Positions 61,477 to 64,000 of a stretch of 64,000 nt of DNA are shown piece by piece. A model generated the notes under the pieces. It ran no database searches, was not told the DNA's origin, and saw only the letters and a list, made by a program, of their open reading frames with translations. Both the position numbers and the translations under genes were made by a program. Position 1 is the first letter of the stretch, and every line of letters begins with the position of its first letter. The DNA is from Maribacter hydrothermalis. GTDB taxonomy: Bacteria > Bacteroidota > Bacteroidia > Flavobacteriales > Flavobacteriaceae. The stretch spans positions 2,108,001-2,172,000 of the forward strand of contig NZ_CP018760.1 of NCBI RefSeq assembly GCF_001913155.1, read 5' to 3'.

Positions 61477-63451
61477 TTGGGATATAGATAATTATTTGTG
61501 TGCCTATAGGGTTAGTTTCATCATCGAATTTATCTATAATTTCTACATGAAAAAAGTTCTCGTAATCCCTAGAAAAATTAGCCAAGCGCTCTTTAGTTAT
61601 ATCAATACCGACCGATTTTCTTTTTAAAACTTTTCCGTCTTTTATCTTTTCAGCAGCTTCCCTGCCTACGCCGTTATCGGTGATTATTATTTCAATAAAT
61701 TCGTTTTTTCCTTTCTTTATTTCTAAGTCTATATTCTTAATACCATCTTTAGATGATAAGCCATGCCATAAGGCATTTTCTAAAAAAGGCTGTAATATTA
61801 AGGAAGGTATTTTTATGTTATGCGTATTTATATCATCTTTTATGTGTACGTTAAAATTAATTTCGTTAGAGAATCTTATATTCTCAATGTTCATGTAAAG
61901 CGCTACTGTTTCTAATTCTTCTGCTAATGATATTTCTCGTTGAGAAGATGCTTCTAGTATTTTGCGAACTAATTTGGAGAATTTGTTTAGATAATGAACC
62001 GCATTTTTCTTTTCATTATTTATAATGTATAGCTTAATAGAGTTTAATGAATTAAATAGAAAATGAGGATTCATTTGACTACGCAACATACTTTGTTCAA
62101 GTGTTAGTAGTTTCTTTTCAGCATTCAATTGACTTTGTCTGTATAATATGTACAAAATGCCTATGAGTAGCACTAAGAAAACGCCAATGATGATTAATAT
62201 AGTTTTGTTTTTTCTAAGTTTTAAACGGACAGATTCATTTTCTTCGGCTAGTCTCTTAAGTTGATTTGTTCTCATTTGAGACTCGTATCTTAATATCATG
62301 TCGTTTACATAGCGCAAGTTTAGAGAGTTGGTAATACGATCCTCATACTTTTTAGATTCTTTAAAATAGCTCATACCTTTTTGGTAATCATCCTTTTTAA
62401 TCCAAAGTTCGGATAAGAACTTATTTGCCTCTGCAATTTCAGCGTTAAGATTATATTTTTTAGCTAAGGATAAACCGTTTTCTAAATTGGTTTCTGCAGC
62501 ACTATAATCCCCAAATCTGGTTAAGGCCCAACCAAGGTTAATTAAAATAGTAGTAACTATTTTTTGATCTCCTAATTTTTGAGCTTTTTTTAGGTTTGTT
62601 TGTAACAGTAAAACAGCTTCATTTATTTTACCATTATGTACATAAACATGAGCAATACTATAATTACAAATAATTTTTCCTTTTTCGGAATTGATGATTT
62701 CATTATAGACTAAAGATTTTCTAAAATTTTGAAGCGCAGGTTCTAGCATTCCTTGGGCTTCGTAACATTCGCCTAAATTTTGATGATTAATGGCTAGGCC
62801 AAGTTTGTTATCCAATTCTTTTTCAAGAATCATGGAACGTTCAAATTTTTCTATAGCCAAATCGTATTGTTCAAGCATTTGATAAATATTACCAATACTA
62901 TTTAACGAAACATTTATACTACGTTTTAGCCCTATACTTGGCTCAACTACTGTTTCCGCTAATTCTAATGCTTCTTGACTAAAATCTAGCGCAGATTTTA
63001 TGGCGTCAGTTCTTCTATATACAACGCTAATCATGTTTAGACTATAGACTCTGAATTCAAGACTGTTGGCCTCGAACGATATTGACAATGCTTCTTGAAA
63101 TAAGTCTAGGGCTTTTTGATATTCAGAAATATCACGATATATTCTACCTAATTGATTTAAAGCATAAGCTTGACCGCTTAAGTAATTCTTATCTTCTGAT
63201 TTTTGATTTACATAGCGTATTAAAGTACTGTCCTTTCTAAATGGTCGAAGAACTTTATCAATTTCCGCGTATGTTTTAGGGGCAGCTTGTATTAGACTAT
63301 CTGTTTTCTTTTCAAATTCTGGTGTTATTGATTGAGAATAACTTTGCGCCGAATGAAGTAATAAGTAAAGTATTAAAAACAATAGATTCAACTTGTTTTC
63401 AATAGCAACTTTTGTAGGAAAAATATTAAATATACTGTGGTTTTTATTCAT
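61469..63451 (-). CDS. TPR-containing LytS-type sensor histidine kinase
   Basis: A 660-residue protein. Signal/anchor near 20-40, then about seven tetratricopeptide repeats (for example GQAYALNQLGRIYRDISEYQKAL and SLNSIGNIYQMLEQYDLAIE) in the periplasm, a coiled segment, and one membrane helix (TILIIIGVFLVLLIGILYILY, about 410-430). The cytoplasmic kinase is of the His_kinase (LytS) type: RSQMNPHFLFNSLNSIKLYI (phospho-His about 465) and a HATPase with LILQPFLENALWHGL and ITDNGVGREAAE. It is seven bases upstream of the end of the LytTR regulator gene, its partner by position. The signal sensed is unknown. Confidence 0.93.
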   Translation of the reverse strand: MNKNHSIFNIFPTKVAIENKLNLLFLILYLLLHSAQSYSQSITPEFEKKTDSLIQAAPKTYAEIDKVLRPFRKDSTLIRYVNQKSEDKNYLSGQAYALNQLGRIYRDISEYQKALDLFQEALSISFEANSLEFRVYSLNMISVVYRRTDAIKSALDFSQEALELAETVVEPSIGLKRSINVSLNSIGNIYQMLEQYDLAIEKFERSMILEKELDNKLGLAINHQNLGECYEAQGMLEPALQNFRKSLVYNEIINSEKGKIICNYSIAHVYVHNGKINEAVLLLQTNLKKAQKLGDQKIVTTILINLGWALTRFGDYSAAETNLENGLSLAKKYNLNAEIAEANKFLSELWIKKDDYQKGMSYFKESKKYEDRITNSLNLRYVNDMILRYESQMRTNQLKRLAEENESVRLKLRKNKTILIIIGVFLVLLIGILYILYRQSQLNAEKKLLTLEQSMLRSQMNPHFLFNSLNSIKLYIINNEKKNAVHYLNKFSKLVRKILEASSQREISLAEELETVALYMNIENIRFSNEINFNVHIKDDINTHNIKIPSLILQPFLENALWHGLSSKDGIKNIDLEIKKGKNEFIEIIITDNGVGREAAEKIKDGKVLKRKSVGIDITKERLANFSRDYENFFHVEIIDKFDDETNPIGTQIIIYIPTI

Positions 63452-63458
63452 AAACGGA

Positions 63459-64000
63459 TTACAACAAATCTAAAAAATCTGATTTCTTTTGTCTAGAAAC
63501 AGGTATTTTATGGTTAGATTTTAGCACCACATAACCATCGGTTTTTAAAAATTCTTTAATTTTATATAAATTTATTATATACGAATTATGTATTCTGAAA
63601 AAAGAATCGGAAGGTAATAATTCATTCACTTCTTTAAGTTTTTTAGTGAGTACAATTTTTTGTCCGTCGGTCAAATATATCGTGCTATAATTACCATCAG
63701 ATTCTGCGTATAGTATTTCTTCACTTTCAAGAAATAACAATTTGCCGTCTGTATTAAGAGTTATTCTTTTATGAATGGCCCTAGAGTTAAAATTAAGAAG
63801 GGCTTTCTCTAATTTTTCTACCGAAAAATTTTTATTATTAAATTTCTTAATTTTAAGAATAGTATCTTCTAAATCATCTGTATCTATTGGTTTTAACAGA
63901 TAGTCCAACGCTTCATTTTTTATAGCTTTTAAGGCATATTGATTATATGCTGTAGTTATAATTACGGGAAAATTTTTATTTATTAGTTTTCCTATAAATT
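63459..64000 (-). CDS. LytTR-family response regulator (N-terminus off the right edge)
   Basis: The frame is open to the window end, so the start and phospho-acceptor Asp are missing. The visible receiver end includes PVIITTAYNQYALKAI with the conserved Thr, then DYLLKPIDTDDL with the conserved Lys-Pro. The LytTR DNA-binding domain follows (KRITLNTDGKLLFLESEEILYAESDG, VLTKKLKEVNELLP, FFRIHNSYIINLYKI). It is the cognate regulator of the adjacent kinase (61469-63451), whose ATG lies seven bases after its stop codon. About 180 codons are present. Confidence 0.93.
   Translation of the reverse strand, partial: FIGKLINKNFPVIITTAYNQYALKAIKNEALDYLLKPIDTDDLEDTILKIKKFNNKNFSVEKLEKALLNFNSRAIHKRITLNTDGKLLFLESEEILYAESDGNYSTIYLTDGQKIVLTKKLKEVNELLPSDSFFRIHNSYIINLYKIKEFLKTDGYVVLKSNHKIPVSRQKKSDFLDLL

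Overview
The window looks like the chromosome of a marine-type Flavobacteriaceae (Bacteroidota). Evidence: AT-rich DNA, promoter -7 boxes of the Bacteroidota form TAnnTTTG, a LytS/LytTR pair, a propeller-type sensor kinase, tandem sortilin-like BNR proteins, DUF4421 and DUF3109 proteins, and a haem gene neighbourhood with a hemC-hemD fusion. I cannot name genus or species from the sequence.

Left part (1-9.5 kb): a 3'-5' exonuclease gene cut by the window edge and an AAA/DUF4143 ATPase are followed by an unusual accessory block, about 2.0-9.2 kb. It holds some ten small or orphan genes, all on the minus strand. Their spacers carry related palindromic sequences with a core like TGTTnnnnAACGTT at the gene boundaries. 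The 17-base boundaries of the gene at 7913-9139 are inverted copies of each other with one mismatch, and an 84-base repeat follows two different genes. This architecture resembles an integron-type gene-cassette array without an integrase in view. The cargo includes a Shedu-like (DUF4263) nuclease with a receiver-like N-terminus, a large orphan protein with a HEPN-like R-x4-H motif, an Imm33-like protein, DUF2200, a pseudopilin-like protein and a lipoprotein gene broken in a T8 tract. This is the best candidate in the window for an undescribed system.

Middle part (9.5-35 kb): DNA repair (MGMT), a CNNM/CBS protein, a serine hydrolase and hemB on the minus strand; an ABC ATPase with a giant permease/M1-peptidase fusion; a membrane-associated SF2 helicase; then a minus-strand haem operon hemA-hemCD-hemE-GNAT-hemF-DUF4421-phzF. 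An AraC regulator is divergent from hemA, and hemH follows at 32 kb. HemJ at 42.9 kb supplies the protoporphyrinogen oxidase step, so every step from glutamyl-tRNA to protohaem except hemL has a gene here. MscS, MATE, DUF1460 and an alpha/beta hydrolase are scattered between.

Right part (36-64 kb): two tandem secreted BNR/sortilin-like proteins, HemJ, a propeller sensor kinase, an NtrY-like kinase, an enoyl-CoA hydratase, an orphan secreted protein, an outer-membrane protein pseudogene, a PA0069-like radical SAM protein, a family 2 glycosyltransferase, and mostly core genes (HD hydrolase, acyltransferase, bacilliredoxin, TerB-DnaJ, HupE, dCMP deaminase, S41 protease, MarC, DUF3109). It ends with a TPR/LytS kinase and a LytTR regulator cut by the right edge. 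I saw no rRNA, tRNA, CRISPR array, integrase or transposase.
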